Source: Desmodus rotundus (Eukaryota > Chordata > Mammalia > Chiroptera > Phyllostomidae). From it: DNA of 64,000 nt. Shown piece by piece: positions 11,408-22,439 of the stretch. Every line of letters starts with the position of its first letter. Position 1 is the stretch's first letter. A program made the position numbers and the translations under genes. Below the pieces are notes generated by a model. The model was given only the letters and a program-made list of their open reading frames with translations. It ran no database searches and was not told the origin of the DNA. Where the stretch lies: NCBI RefSeq assembly GCF_022682495.2, contig NC_071397.1:11003082-11067081 (forward strand), written 5' to 3'.

Positions 11408-11884
11408 GGAAAAAAGATCACAGTATGGCATTTATTTATTTTCAAGATGGAAGCAAATTAAAATTAACTTTGTGCTGCAATTTGCTGAGAATCAGGTTGT
11501 CTCTTGAAATGGTGATATGTTGACATTGAACGACATTGCCTTAGAGATTCAAGATTATGAGAAAGCAACAGCCGCTTGGAGTCATCCTTTATTTCTTCTT
11601 TGTAAATGTGCAGTTTTATCTAAGAATATTTATGTAATCTCTGACTTTCCTTCTTCAGTCCTGTGCCTGACTGAAGAACAGCACACAAATCTGTGATCTG
11701 TCTGCACCCTGGCATTTGCCAGCTTTCATTTGCCTTTCCTTTTTCTTTTCTTTTTTATAATCCTGTGTTCCGTCCTCCCTTTGCAATAGAAAAGTGCCAG
11801 CTCAACACCTCCCACTTTTTGCTTCTTCTTTTTCTTTGCTCTTTCATGGAAAAAGTTAGCTTTAAAGAATCTGAATAGCCCGCG
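10943..11884. other. Unassigned DNA with a 27-bp poly(A) run
   Basis: Single-copy DNA apart from the homopolymer at 11381-11407. I tested it as a possible processed-pseudogene tail and could not find a parent coding sequence or a flanking duplication. Confidence 0.4.
11381..11407 (+). repeat. Poly(A) tract, 27 bp
   Basis: An uninterrupted run of 27 A, followed by 'ggaaaaaag'. It may be the tail of a decayed retrocopy or a plain homopolymer expansion. The upstream sequence does not resemble a named SINE, LINE or mRNA. Confidence 0.9.
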
Positions 11885-11885
11885 C

Positions 11886-12212
11886 CCTAGAGAAACTCCT
11901 GAACACGTGCACCAGGCTACCTGTACCTGATGGCATTGTCGGTCATAGCAAAGGCTCGAAATGCCGGCGTCCCTCAACTGGAGGGTAGATCAGCACTGAG
12001 ACATGTCACCCACACAGTGGAATATTATATGATAGCGAAGTGAATGAAAACACAGCTGCCTACAATCGCACGGAGAAATCTCAGAGACATGGCAGTGCGT
12101 GAGAAAAAGCAGGGTGCAGAGCACTGTGTGCCAAATATATACACAGTAAAGCTCAAAAGTGAAAAGGACTGAGGCAAAAACTAACCCTATGTTGCGTGGG
12201 GGTAACATAGAG
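11886..12212 (+). mobile_element. Old L1 (L1M-type) ORF2 3' fragment
   Basis: Sense-strand L1 ORF2 end: 'ccctagagaaactcctgaacacgtgcaccagg', 'gtggaatattatatgatagcgaagtgaatg', then 'acagtaaagctcaaaagtga'. Much diverged, with many CpG-type and indel changes, so an old copy. Confidence 0.65.
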
Positions 12213-12560
12213 GAGATTTCTAGTGCTCACCTCTGTCCCGTTCTCCTCTCCCCCTGGGCAGACAGGAGGAACCCCGACAGCAAGTGAGGCTGATGGGCTA
12301 TGAGTAAAAGAGGCATGGGCCACTCCTGCCTGGGCTGAAGCACTTACTTACCGATGAGGTGATCTTAGGGAGGCCTCATATTTAGATGGGGACACTGTAA
12401 AATCAAAGCATCCTGGCCTGTGGAGTTGCCATATGGAGACAGTTGTCCCGGAGAGCCCAAGGGACCTGCAGTCGATTTTGCCTGAGCAACAGACAAACCT
12501 CTGGTGATGAGTTAAGCCACTGAGATTTTAGAGTGCCTGGTTACTGCAGCACGACCCAGC
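12213..12560 (+). mobile_element. Possible MaLR/MLT-type LTR in the old L1
   Basis: The stretch ends with 'gatgagttaagccactgagattttagagtgcctggttactgcagca', a 3' signature common to several mammalian LTR/MER repeats. It separates two L1-like pieces. Family not resolved. Confidence 0.4.
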
Positions 12561-12599
12561 CCGTGCCGGCCAGTGCAGACCCGCAGAGGCTGCGTGGGA

Positions 12600-12945
12600 G
12601 GTGAGGGAGAATGATGCTCGACCCACACTGCAGGATCCGCTGCCCCTGGAGGGAGGCGGATGGATTGGGAACAGGAAGGAGCACCTGGGAAGCTGCGTGA
12701 CTGAAGGTGACGTTCTGGTTCTCCAGCTGAGAGAGGGGTTCATCGGTCTTCACTTTACAATTAGGCTGGTAGCTTCCACACACGTTAATGTAAATGCCAA
12801 ATATTACATAACAGAGAAGTTTAAAACATTTAAAAATAGTTAAAAAATTAAGTAGCATTAGAGGCAGGTGAGTGGGTGGTTACCATGAAATTCTCTCCAT
12901 TTGCTGTATGTTTGAAAACTTTCATAACAAAATGTAGGATAAAAT
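12600..12945 (+). mobile_element. Probable L1M 3' UTR fragment
   Basis: 'gtgagtgggtggttaccatg' and 'tttgctgtatgtttgaaaactttcataacaaaa' resemble an L1ME-like 3' end on the same strand as 11886-12212. It may be the other half of the interrupted element. Confidence 0.4.
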
Positions 12946-12984
12946 TTTTTTCAGATAAAAGTATCGAATGACCAACAGTGACAT

Positions 12985-13165
12985 TAAGAACTTAAAAAAA
13001 ACTTACCCATAATTCAACCACCCCAACACAACAACTATTTTAAGTTTTTAAAAGTCTTTATCCCTATGAATACAGTGATTTCATAGATGTGGTCATAGTA
13101 CCTGTAGTATTTTATGGCTTGCTTTTTTCATTTAATAATTTATTTTCAACGTTTCCCCCGAATTC
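12985..13165 (-). mobile_element. Old L1-type fragment, antisense
   Basis: 'acttacccataattcaaccacc...tatggcttgcttttttcatttaataatttattttcaac' matches the typical antisense look of an old L1 3' region, seen again at 53.4 kb. Subfamily not assignable by eye. Confidence 0.45.
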
Positions 13166-14588
13166 CTGTTTTTTGTTGAGTACACTTAACAGCTGGGGAA
13201 TTCCTTCGGTCTCCTGCTCATGTGGGTATCTCCTTCAAAGCTCGGTCACACTGCAAAGCCAGACCATTTGTAACTCGCTGGTAGAAGTAACCAGAGCTCT
13301 AACAGACGATGCTCTTTCTAAAGCTTCCCTGGGGCATGCGCTGTCCCTCTGCCAGCCTCTGCTCTCTCCAGGTAAGGGGAAGCTGTTCGAGTTAAAGACA
13401 CACAGGGCAAGCAACAGCACGTCCCCAGACACTGTCACATCCCACTACGTGTTAGGCGCTTGCTGGGGAAATGTGTTACCTTTCCTTGTGTTTTTGTCTT
13501 CTTACCCTCTCTGCTGCTTTTGCCTCACCCACATCTCAAACACGGCCCTGAATGAAAGTCGTGGCAGGTATAACCTCACAACCTACTTCAAAAATTCACA
13601 TGTGTTTGGAAGCATACATCGTTAATTTTTTCCTGGTTATAAAAATTATTTATGTTCCCAGGAGATAACTTAGGAAATACAGAGAAATAAAATTCACCTA
13701 TTTTTCCACCAGCCAGAACCAGACTGCTGCTTATGGGTTAGTCTTTGGAAGAAAAGTTCTCATTTTAACGGTCCCTCTGCCTGAAGGCGAAGTGTTCACA
13801 CCAAAACTCTTCTACTTGTTCAGTTTCTCCCGTACGCCTGCGCGTCCACGGCCCAGATAAAATTAACACCAGTGCCGTAAGGCCCACCGCTTTTCATCCA
13901 TGCGGTAGCTGTAACAAGAAGTCTTCCCAGTCATCATTAAGATATGATTTAATACGTCGTCAAGTGTATAAAAGGCTCCTCCACGCAGAATAGCAAACAG
14001 CTGTTCGCCATCTCCGGCGAGCCCGGAGCCAGCGGAAGGAGACTAAGTGGTGGGAACTCTGGGTGACTTCTGGTCGTACCTGGGGCAGACAGGCAGTTCC
14101 TGGACGGTTCTGGCCGAAGCCCACTCCCTGCGTCACCTGGACTGTCCACTTACCCGAGGTGTGGATAATTGGGCTTGAAACCATAGAATAATTTCTCTGT
14201 CTCTCGCTCTCTCTCTGTCTCTGACTTTTCAGGACAGCACAGTGGGAGGGCCGGGGGTTGTCTGGTTCTTTGTTGGTCTTTAAAAGTACCCTGTGTTCTC
14301 ATCTGAAGTGTGGTGGTATTAAGTGGGATGGATTTTGTGACCTGTGGGGGTTCTGTCTACACAGATCTGACGTCGCCATTTCTGCCGTCACCTTTCTTCC
14401 CCGTCTTGCCCAATAGCCCCCTCCAGCTCTCTGGGAGGAGGGCGGGGTCTCTTGCTCCACCCGCTGGAGGAGGGGACAGAGTCTCTGGCATGGAGCAGTG
14501 TGCGTTTGTGTAGCCCACTAGCCTTCGGGAATGTCTGCCACGTGCCCTACTGGCTCCAGGGGCTTGGGATGGTGGTGTGCAACATAGA
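13166..14588. other. Unassigned DNA
   Basis: Includes a 178-codon open frame (13089-13625, +) that begins inside the L1-like debris and is not recognisable; I do not call it a gene. A short (CT)n-like run occurs at 14196-14224. Confidence 0.45.
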
Positions 14589-14599
14589 AGTCACAGAGC

Positions 14600-14710
14600 G
14601 GGGACTCTGAGGCCGGCATAGCAACCTGCTGGTATTATAGATGAAGACGGCAAGGCTACAGAGGGCGGGCACATCACTAGCCCAAAGTCACAGTGAAAGA
14701 GACACGGACA
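14600..14710 (-). repeat. Degraded MIR
   Basis: 'tattatagatgaagacggcaaggctacaga...agcccaaagtcacagtgaaagaga' keeps the reverse MIR order (gaggaaactgaggc, then aaggtcacac) with heavy divergence. Confidence 0.5.
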
Positions 14711-15598
14711 AAAAGTTGCGGCCCTAAAGGATTCTCTCATCTGCGTGTGTATCACGCGTATCTCAGTAGGTCAGTCACATACTCAGCTGGAGCTGAAAGA
14801 TTCTAGAAGACTCGGAGGAAATATAGGTAGGAACTGCATGGAAACAGGCCCAGAGCCACCCCAACCCAAGCTAAAATAACTGTGATGAGAAGGAATTCCA
14901 TGTAAGGGGTATACACATGCCACTAGTGCCCCATCCGTGCCCTTTGGTTCTCACTTCTGTGTGTGCCAAGAGCATTCCACTGCTTTCCGCGACAAGCACC
15001 TACCACTCAGGTCCCGAAGGCTCTTTCTTAGCCTGCTGGAGCAGCCGATTGGGAATTCCTAGAAGTTCCCTGGCTCAGGAGCATCCCCCAGCCAAAGATC
15101 GTCACCTTCTGGTACGCGACTAAGGTGTTCTACAGTCTCCCCAAATCCCGCTGTGGGACTGAGCCCCCAGTTGTCCAGCTGCCCCCTGGGTAACATGCAT
15201 ATCCACACTCCCTTCATGGGCTTCCTTCCCTGCCCTGCCCTTGTTTACTAGGACCACCTCCCAAATAAACTCTGCATGCTTGGCTCCTCCCTGCAGGTCA
15301 GCCCCTGAGGGGATCCGAACTCACTCAGCAGGTCTCATCACTCACTTGTTCCATCGAGTGTTTGCCCGAGACTGTGCCACCGCGGGAGAAGTGGTTGCTA
15401 ATCACACAGGACTCAACGTGAGAACCTCCTGAAATGGTTTTGGTGTCTTCTCTGAGCCAAAACTCCCCCCAAAAAACAAAAACAAAAAAACAAACTAAAA
15501 ACAAAAACAAAAATAACACATCTTGATTAAGTGCACACTCTTCTGTGTGTACATGGCCTCATCCAGCGGTCCTTGCCAAGGGGCATGAGGGGGTGGGT
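14711..15598. other. Unassigned DNA with an A-rich run
   Basis: No repeat or exon is recognised except a low-complexity (AAAAAC)n-like stretch at about 15471-15517. Confidence 0.45.
15471..15517 (+). repeat. A-rich low-complexity repeat
   Basis: Imperfect repeats of AAAAAC and AAACAA units. It could be the remnant tail of an old retroposon; no body is identified upstream. Confidence 0.85.
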
Positions 15599-15599
15599 G

Positions 15600-15795
15600 A
15601 GGAAACACCCACTGAGCACCCACTCTCTACCAGGCCGTGTTAAGCAAGCACCTGTGAGGTAGATACGCATTGCCAACTCCATTTAACAGATGGGAGAAGT
15701 GAGGCTAAGCTCCTTGCCGAACACTGTCAGAAACTTACAGGACTCAGATGCGAATCCAGCGCTATGTCGCCCCACTCTGGTGCGCTTTCACCCTC
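15600..15795 (-). repeat. MIR SINE
   Basis: Reverse-complement MIR over nearly its whole length: 'actgagcacccactctctaccaggccgtg', 'atttaacagatgggagaagtgaggctaagc' and 'aggactcagatgcgaatcc'. Confidence 0.78.
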
Positions 15796-15877
15796 TCCTG
15801 CTGCAGCCGGGGCCGACAAAAGTGCCTACCAACCGTGACCCTGGACTGGGGGTGCCTGCTGCTGGCCGTGGTGTTCT

Positions 15878-16335
15878 CTTTCAAAATTTTATTGTTCAAT
15901 CACACTGTACATTCTATATTATTTTGTATCAGTTTCAGGTCTATAGCACAGTGGCTAGATAATAATATACTTTACAAAGTGTCCCCCCGATATTTTCAGT
16001 GCCCACCTGGCACCATGCATAGTAATTACAATATTATTGACGATGTTCCTTATGCTGTGCTCTACATCCCTGTGACTATTTTGTTCCTCCCAATTTGTAC
16101 TTAATCCCTTCACCTTTCTCACCCAGTCCCCGAACCCTCTCCCTCAGGCAACCCTCAGTCTGTTCTCTGTATCTATGAGTCTGTTTCTGTTTCGTTTGTT
16201 CGTGTATTTTGTTCTTTAGATTCCACAGCTGAGTGAAATCATGGGGTATTGGTCTTTCTCTGACTGGCTTATTTCACTTAGCGTAGTACCCTCTAGGTCC
16301 ATCCATGCCTTTGCAAACGCCAGTGGCATTCTTAA
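15878..16335 (-). mobile_element. Antisense L1 3' UTR fragment
   Basis: Same L1 3' UTR family as 4237-5094: 'attttgtatcagtttcaggtc', 'gcccacctggcaccatgcatag', 'tctgttctctgtatctatgagtctgttt' and 'ttatttcacttagcgtagtaccctctaggtccatcc'. It breaks off at 'tgcaaacgccagtggcattctt'. 5'-truncated and inactive. Confidence 0.87.
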
Positions 16336-16339
16336 CCAT

Positions 16340-16878
16340 AAACACTCTTTCCCACCCCTTTCCAACACAAGCCCCCTCAGCAGTGACCCTGCACTTTCTC
16401 TTCCACACGCATGTGCCCCAGGCTGCCCTTTGGGGGCTTATTTTCCTCCTTGTTTCACTTAAGCCTCAAGGATCGTGTGTGTAAATATCCCACAGCAGGA
16501 AATGAGGAGCGGTGGAGGCGAGAGCTCCCAAGCTCTCCTCGGGGGCGCCCTGGTCGTTACCCAGCCTTCGGTCACCTCCATGCATGCCTGTGATGTGGCT
16601 GTGTGTGCAGGGGGTCTGTCTTGGCCATGCTGCTTGGGGCACGGGGTCAGTGGCTGCTCCTGGGCTGACCCAGCTCTTCACACACCTCCTTTGCAGTCAC
16701 GTCTGTCTTGCTTTGTGGCACTGTCACTTGAGTCTCATTTCCCCTCGATTTTCTTGAGGACAGGGCCTGGGTCTACTCACCATAGAATCAGGAACATTTC
16801 CTTAGCGACAATAGACATCTCCTGAAAAGAATGATGTGCCTGTTTTTCTAGAATCAAGCTTCATGAGCATGTGCCTTT
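16340..16878. other. Unassigned DNA
   Basis: Single-copy DNA, no exon or repeat recognised. Confidence 0.45.
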
Positions 16879-16884
16879 TTTTAA

Positions 16885-17060
16885 AAAATAAGCTCTAGAG
16901 TGCTGTTAAAATTTTGACTGTTTTTTATAAAAATGCTCAAACTCACCGAAAAGTATAACAGACAATTTGAATATAATGAAGAGGGTAATGAATGCCCTTA
17001 CACCCACTGCCTGGATTTAACAAATAGCATTTGCCATGTTTGATGTGGCTCCCAGAACAT
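16885..17060. mobile_element. Possible old L1-type fragment
   Basis: AT-rich 'aaaatgctcaaactcaccgaaaagtataacag...cacccactgcctggatttaacaaatagcatttgccatg' resembles a common old L1 3' region. Orientation uncertain. Confidence 0.4.
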
Positions 17061-17479
17061 AGGCTTCTTACCCGCCGTGATTGCAGTAATGGTCGTGTCT
17101 TGCACAGGGACGTCTTGTCCAGCCTGTCACAGAGGTTGCATATGCAGGAGCCAGGCCTCAGCACCTCCAAAGTTGACTATTCACCCAATTCCGCACAACT
17201 TACCACTGGCGCATTACGTATCGGGCCATGTGGAGGGCACCCAGTGACCCCATCTTTTTATGAGGAAGTCATGGTCCCCCTCCCTGAGACCTCCTCCTCC
17301 AGCCGAGAGTGGGGCCAGACGTGCGAATAGACGATGGCGTTAGGACGTGTTAAAGCCAGTGCTCCGGGCTACAGATTGACAAACCGAGAACCTGACAGGC
17401 CCACAGTCTCATCCCCAGCGAGCATCACTAGCTCAAAGTCTGGAAACTCTGGCCAGGACCTGGGCCCTGACTTCCAGCT

Positions 17480-17605
17480 TTGTTGTGACTTAACTGTGTG
17501 GCACTCAATAAGTCCCTATCCAACTCCAGACCGCAGTTTTCTCATCTGTAAATTAAGGGGTCAGGTTGGAATATTTCAAAGGTCCCCTTCAGCTTCGAGT
17601 TTCTG
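17480..17605 (+). repeat. MIR SINE
   Basis: 'gttttctcatctgtaaattaaggggtcaggttgga' with upstream 'gtgacttaactgtgtggcactc' fits the MIR core in sense orientation. Confidence 0.65.
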
Positions 17606-17734
17606 GAGCTTTTCACGGTAAAGTATGTACCCAGCCTCCTTCCCCGCTCTTATGTCTCCTGTCCCCTGAGCTAGGGCCTGTAGGAACTTCCAGCTCAGCC
17701 AGGATTCCATGATGGGTTCTAATTCCACTCCCCA

Positions 17735-17990
17735 GTTACCCGTGCCAGGGATAATTCTCTCGGTCGGGAATTCCTCTCGTGGAGCTAATTTGTGTGCCTA
17801 TTGCTGCAGTTTCCATTAATTTCCTTTGACCTGTCCTTGGGGGAAGCTCATGATTACTGATAATTCTAGTTAATCCTTTAACTAGAAAGAGGAAACTAAC
17901 CATCTAATAGGCAGAATGAGGGAACGACTTGGCACACCATCTGCCAAACACAAACCTAAAATATCCCAGAGTGTTCTCTGGGAGGCCACA
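17735..17990. promoter_or_regulatory. Candidate conserved non-coding element
   Basis: Unique AT-rich sequence dense in homeodomain-type cores: 'gctaattt', 'cattaatttcc', 'gattactgataattctagttaatcc' (the last containing an OTX/PITX-like TAATCC) and a GATA core. This is composition and motif density only; no conservation data were available. Confidence 0.25.
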
Positions 17991-18344
17991 GCCATTAACA
18001 CCCGATTGCTCGCTACTGCGAGGCCTTGTCTCCTAGCGGTGGGCATACCTCTCAGCTGAGCCAGCCAAGGGCACAGGCGTCGGCAGCCCCCGCTCTCTCC
18101 CCTCTGTGCGTGTCTGTGGCATAATCATTTTCCTCGCTAAGGCAGAACAAGTCCAACCCTGTAAAGGGCTTCCTGACATCTCTCTGAGCAGCTGGCCTTC
18201 CCCCATTTCAGAAGATGTCATGGTTTATTAATTCTTTGCAGAAGCAATAAGAACTGGGTATTGGCTTAATTTGGGGGCAATTTACTGTTATGGTAGAAAA
18301 ATTGGCTCTGTCTCCTTTTATTCAATACAAGGGTCTATGGTTCT

Positions 18345-18498
18345 TAACCCCTCCTGTGCGGGCTCTTCCCCTGCCACTGTTAACTCTGTGACCTTGGGCC
18401 AATTGCCTAACCTTTCTGTGCCTCAATTTTCTCAGTATAAAATCAGGGGAACCATAGTATATATTTCATAGGATTCTTTCAGGTGAATATTAAGTTAT
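18345..18498 (+). repeat. MIR SINE
   Basis: Sense MIR: 'gttaactctgtgaccttgggccaattgcctaacctttctgtgcctcaattttctcagtataaaatcaggg', then 'tttcataggattctttcaggtgaatat'. Confidence 0.85.
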
Positions 18499-19109
18499 TG
18501 GGATTTTTTAGGATCTCTATCTACCAAAGGCTTTACATTCATACACTATTTTTAATAACCGTAAATTTCACATAAAATTACAGATTTTCTGCTTCTCATG
18601 TAGTAGGCCCCTCTACAAACAACTGGTGACTTATAGCGCCTCTCTGCCCCTCTCAGGGCCTCAGGCTCTTCTCTGACACGTTGGGGAGGCCCCTGAACCC
18701 CCAATCCTCCCAGCAGCAATCTCCAAGGCCCTTCCGAGCCTGACTGCTGGGTTGAACAGGACAGAACCCTGAAGCTGAGGCTGGCTCTGGTGGCACAGCT
18801 TCCCGAAGCCGTGTCACCCTGTGCCCACTTTCTCTGCAGAAGAACTGTCTGGAGCCGAGTACAGATGACTCCTTTAAAAACGATGTCCTGTACCTGCCCA
18901 GGTCTCGGGGCCACCCTGTCCCATCATGCGTGGGACTGGGGCCTTTTTTCATGTCCTGTCTGGCCCTGAGCGCTTGAGTCTGTGGTCTGGCTTCCTCAGG
19001 CTGGGTTGCAAATTAACATGAATCTAGTTATATAGATTCATATAATCAAGTTCTGTTCAACCTGAAAGCTGCTGAGAGGTGTAGTGTGAGTGTCCCCCTG
19101 CCCAGAGGG

Positions 19110-19305
19110 CCTACAGAGCAGTCGCTCTCATCCCAGAGTGACTTGCCCTCCCTGTCCCCCCGCCCCCTGGGCACATTTGGCGATGCCTGGAGACATTTTT
19201 GTTGTCACAGCTGGGTTTGGGTTTGGGGGGCGTGTTATGGCCCCTCAACAAAGAATCATCAGTACAAAATTTCAGTAGTGCTGAGGCTGAGAAAGCCTTC
19301 CCTAA
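19110..19305 (+). mobile_element. DNA-transposon MITE relic
   Basis: 'gggcacatttggcgatgcctggagacatttttgttgtcacagctggg' and a tail 'caaagaatcatcagtacaaaatttcagtagtgctgaggctgagaaa' are the body and end of a common mammalian non-autonomous DNA transposon. I recognise the sequence but not the family name with certainty. Confidence 0.6.
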
Positions 19306-19494
19306 AGCCAACTCAAGGTTTAGAGTCTGATTCTAAGATGGATTTGAGGGTCAGCAGGAGCCCTGGAATATTGTCTGTACTCGTCTTGTCATGTCTGAGC
19401 CCCGAGGCCCCCACGAAATGTGGACGTTATCTGGAGCAGGATTGATGAGCAAACAGAGAAAGTCACTCTTGGGAGGGGCTTATTAAAGAGCATC

Positions 19495-19640
19495 TGAGCA
19501 AACCCCTCAGTGGTACCGATGAGGAAACTGAGGCCGGAGGAGAAAGTGTCTTGCTAACATTACGGTTAGCTCTGCTCACCAGCTAACAGGGCTGAGACCT
19601 TACTTCAGAGGGACTGGAGCGCAGGCAGTCAGACACGATC
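19495..19640 (-). repeat. Degraded MIR
   Basis: 'accgatgaggaaactgaggccgg' and 'cagctaacagggctgagacctt' are in reverse MIR order. Confidence 0.5.
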
Positions 19641-19782
19641 CAGGCAAGGTGCGGGCATCATTCCATGGCCGTTCAGGGCACAGTGTCCCCTCTACTGGCT
19701 CTCAGCTTCTCCGCCTGTAGCAGGAAGCGGAGGAAGGACAGGCCTGGGGAATTTCTAGGTCAGCCTGAACACCTTCCAGGGC

Positions 19783-19972
19783 AGAGGTTCCTACTCTCCA
19801 GCAGGTATCAACATCCCCCAGGGGGGCTGGTTAAAACGCGGATTGCTGGCCACGCCCCTGCAGGCCCAGTCTGGTGGGCCTGAGTGGCGCCTGAGGCCCT
19901 GCCTGTCTAACAGGTTCCCTGGGGATGCTGACGCTGCTGACTGGGGACTGCACTTTGAGAGCCGCTGCTCTG
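19783..19972 (+). mobile_element. MER5A-type hAT MITE
   Basis: Nearly complete MER5A in sense orientation: 'gcagaggttcctactctcc', 'ggctggttaaaacgcggattgctgg', 'aacaggttccctggggatgctgacgctgctg' and 'gactgcactttgagagccgctg'. Terminal inverted repeats remain readable. Confidence 0.9.
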
Positions 19973-22308
19973 GAGGACGGGTAAATTTGAGAGATCCCCA
20001 TCACCGGGAAGAGTATGAAACTTTGCCTCAGATCAGGCAGCTGCAAATTAGACGGGGGATGTCAGGAGACCCTAACCCTACAGGACTCCACATCTTGGCC
20101 TGGAGGGGGTCTGTGCCCCTAAGCCTGGTGTAGTGAGATCCCAACTTTGTTCTCGGGAAGGCCACTCTGTCTCATGGGTAGAGTCACCGTATATTTATCT
20201 TCCAAACAGGTCACACTTGAGCATGAAAGGGGGCAATGCTAAAACTATGTGGGGGACAAAAGGCATATTCTGGGCCTGTCTATGGAAAACTGAGCCATGG
20301 GAGGTCAGCCGGGCAGCTGGGCCTCTGGGAAAATGGCTAGGCCCCCGTCGAGTCTTAACTCTCCCTCAAAAGCCTTTTGATGTGGCCACATTGTTTCCAC
20401 TGGAATCGTAGGAAGGGAGGGGGCAATGTTGTCCACCCCAAAGGTTTTCGGGAGGCTTCCAAAATACGCTGAGGAGAAGCCAGCAGAGCCTTGACCATGA
20501 GTGCAACCCAGTGGCGGGCTGCTTAGCACCTGGGAGGCCAGCTGGGGCCACGGACGGCTATTGTGTTGGCTGTTGTCATTTTTTGTATTTGACAGTCTAA
20601 GGGAAGAGAGGGAAGAAAGGTCAGTGCCCCTGACTAAATAGTTAGGTAGTGCGTGTTTGAAAAGTTCTTGCGGCGCACCGGTTAAAAATCGCTGCCTTAC
20701 TCCTCTCCGTGTCACCACGAGATGGCGCGATGCCTGCCACATGCTAGGTGGGCAGTTCGCGTTTGCCAATCAGCCACGTGGCCGCAATGCTTCCAAAAGC
20801 ATCTGAACAAACTGTTCATAGTTCACTATCCCTTGTAATGCACTAGGGAATGGGGGTCTGTGTGCCCTAAATGCAAATCTTCCAAAACCATTTTATTATT
20901 TCATGTATTATATAAGTAATGAATATTTATTGCATAAAAAACCAAATAAGCCCCAAAAGTTAACGTTTCAATAATGATGTGATGGAACCGCGGACACAGG
21001 CAGAGCGTGCTCTGTGCTGGGACATCCGGGACTCTCAGGGCTCTCCTGTGGTGCCCGGCCTTGCGTCTGTGTTCTGATCCCTCATTCTCTGGGTCCTGGG
21101 CATTAGTGTCTCTGAAGGAAGGAGCCCCCTGACCAAACCTGGCCCCGCATTTAATCTTGTTTCTGCAACAAGTACAGCTCAAGGTAAGACTGCGGCGTGA
21201 CAGTTGTTGAGCTCAAATGCACGTTCCCATTTTCTGGACGATGAGATGAATACGTCATGGGAGACTACTCCACGCTTGGCATGCTCACAGACATCGCCTA
21301 ATCTGATCCCCTGAGCACTCTCCACCGAGTAGCATCTGGGGCTACTCGGAACCTAGCAGGTCAGCTGGGAGTGGAGAGCGCACCCAAAGCCTGCCAGACA
21401 CTGGCAGTCGCTGCCCGGGGTCCGTCCTATGTCAAGGGCATTGCAGCCACAGAAGTCGGAGCAGCTTGCATGCATTTGTCACATTGATGAGCAACACTGA
21501 CATGGGGGACAAGACATCAGCCAGCCCCTGTAAGGGATGCTGGCTGGGCCAGCGTGATGAGAGCCTGGCACAAGTGGGTCCAAGGGCTCTATTTTCCAAA
21601 ATCTGGCGGTGTCCAGGTCGCATGACAGGCCCCTTTCCCTTTCCCAGCTGAGTTCCCCTCTGCGACACGGGGCAGTAACTTGGCCTTACCTGTCTGTTCT
21701 CTGGACGTGGTGGGAACCAAGACCGTGGGAGTCGAAGGGGCTATGGAATGCCACCTAAGAGGGTGTCCTTTCCATGTGAGCAAAAAGCTGCCTTAGCTCG
21801 TGTTGTTTCAGGACAGACTGCTTTTTCTTTCCTTTCTTGCCCCTTGGGTCTTGCTTGGTTTCTCCCCACAGTGCTGGCATCGCTGGCTCTTTAGGAGCTC
21901 CCCCCACGGCTCCCCAAGTGCTAACGTTCACTTCTGTGGAAAATGATAAGTGACAAGTTGCTCCCTGAGATACCCACCATCAGATAAGCCAGGAGGGAAA
22001 GCGGGTTTTTGGGGAAGAGGAACAGACTGTACTTTGGAAATCAAATATTCCTCAGAGGAGAGCAGGAAACTTAAGAACGCAGCCATGGGTTTCCGACGAA
22101 GGCTCACCCGAGTGGGCGCGCCATTCCCGGGGTGAGGGCTGCGAGGGTGGAGGCTTTGCTCCTGACATCTGCAACTGTCATCTGGGGTCTGGGCTGCGGG
22201 GCCAAGTCCCCTCCCTCTGTGGGCACCCCACCCCCTTCCCCTCACCAAACACAGAGTGCCTGGCGCTTTCCTGCTTAAGAGTCTTGGTGTTTACTGCAAG
22301 CAGGGATG
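19973..22308. other. Unassigned DNA
   Basis: Single-copy DNA apart from the CTCF-like motif at 20715. An AT-rich patch lies at 20885-20960. No exon is supported. Confidence 0.45.
20715..20728 (+). promoter_or_regulatory. CTCF-like core motif, forward
   Basis: CCACGAGATGGCGC agrees with the CTCF core CCASYAGRKGGCRS at every position but one (G in place of Y). It lies in unique DNA. Binding is not shown by sequence alone. Confidence 0.45.
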
Positions 22309-22309
22309 T

Positions 22310-22438
22310 GAGAGGCACATTACTGCCAGTCCCACTGTGGGGAAACTGAGGCACAAAAGAGTGAGCGGTTGTGTGATGCCACTCTGAACAGAGCTCCAAA
22401 TGCGCCCTTTTTTCGTGCGCACTCACACTCACCCCTCC
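22310..22438 (-). repeat. Degraded MIR
   Basis: 'cactgtggggaaactgaggcacaaaagagtgagcggttgtgtgatgcc' follows reverse MIR order with substitutions. Confidence 0.45.
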
Positions 22439-22439
22439 A

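Noticed and set aside
11229..11523. Open frames containing a lysine run
   Set aside because: The lysines are just translation of the poly(A) tract.
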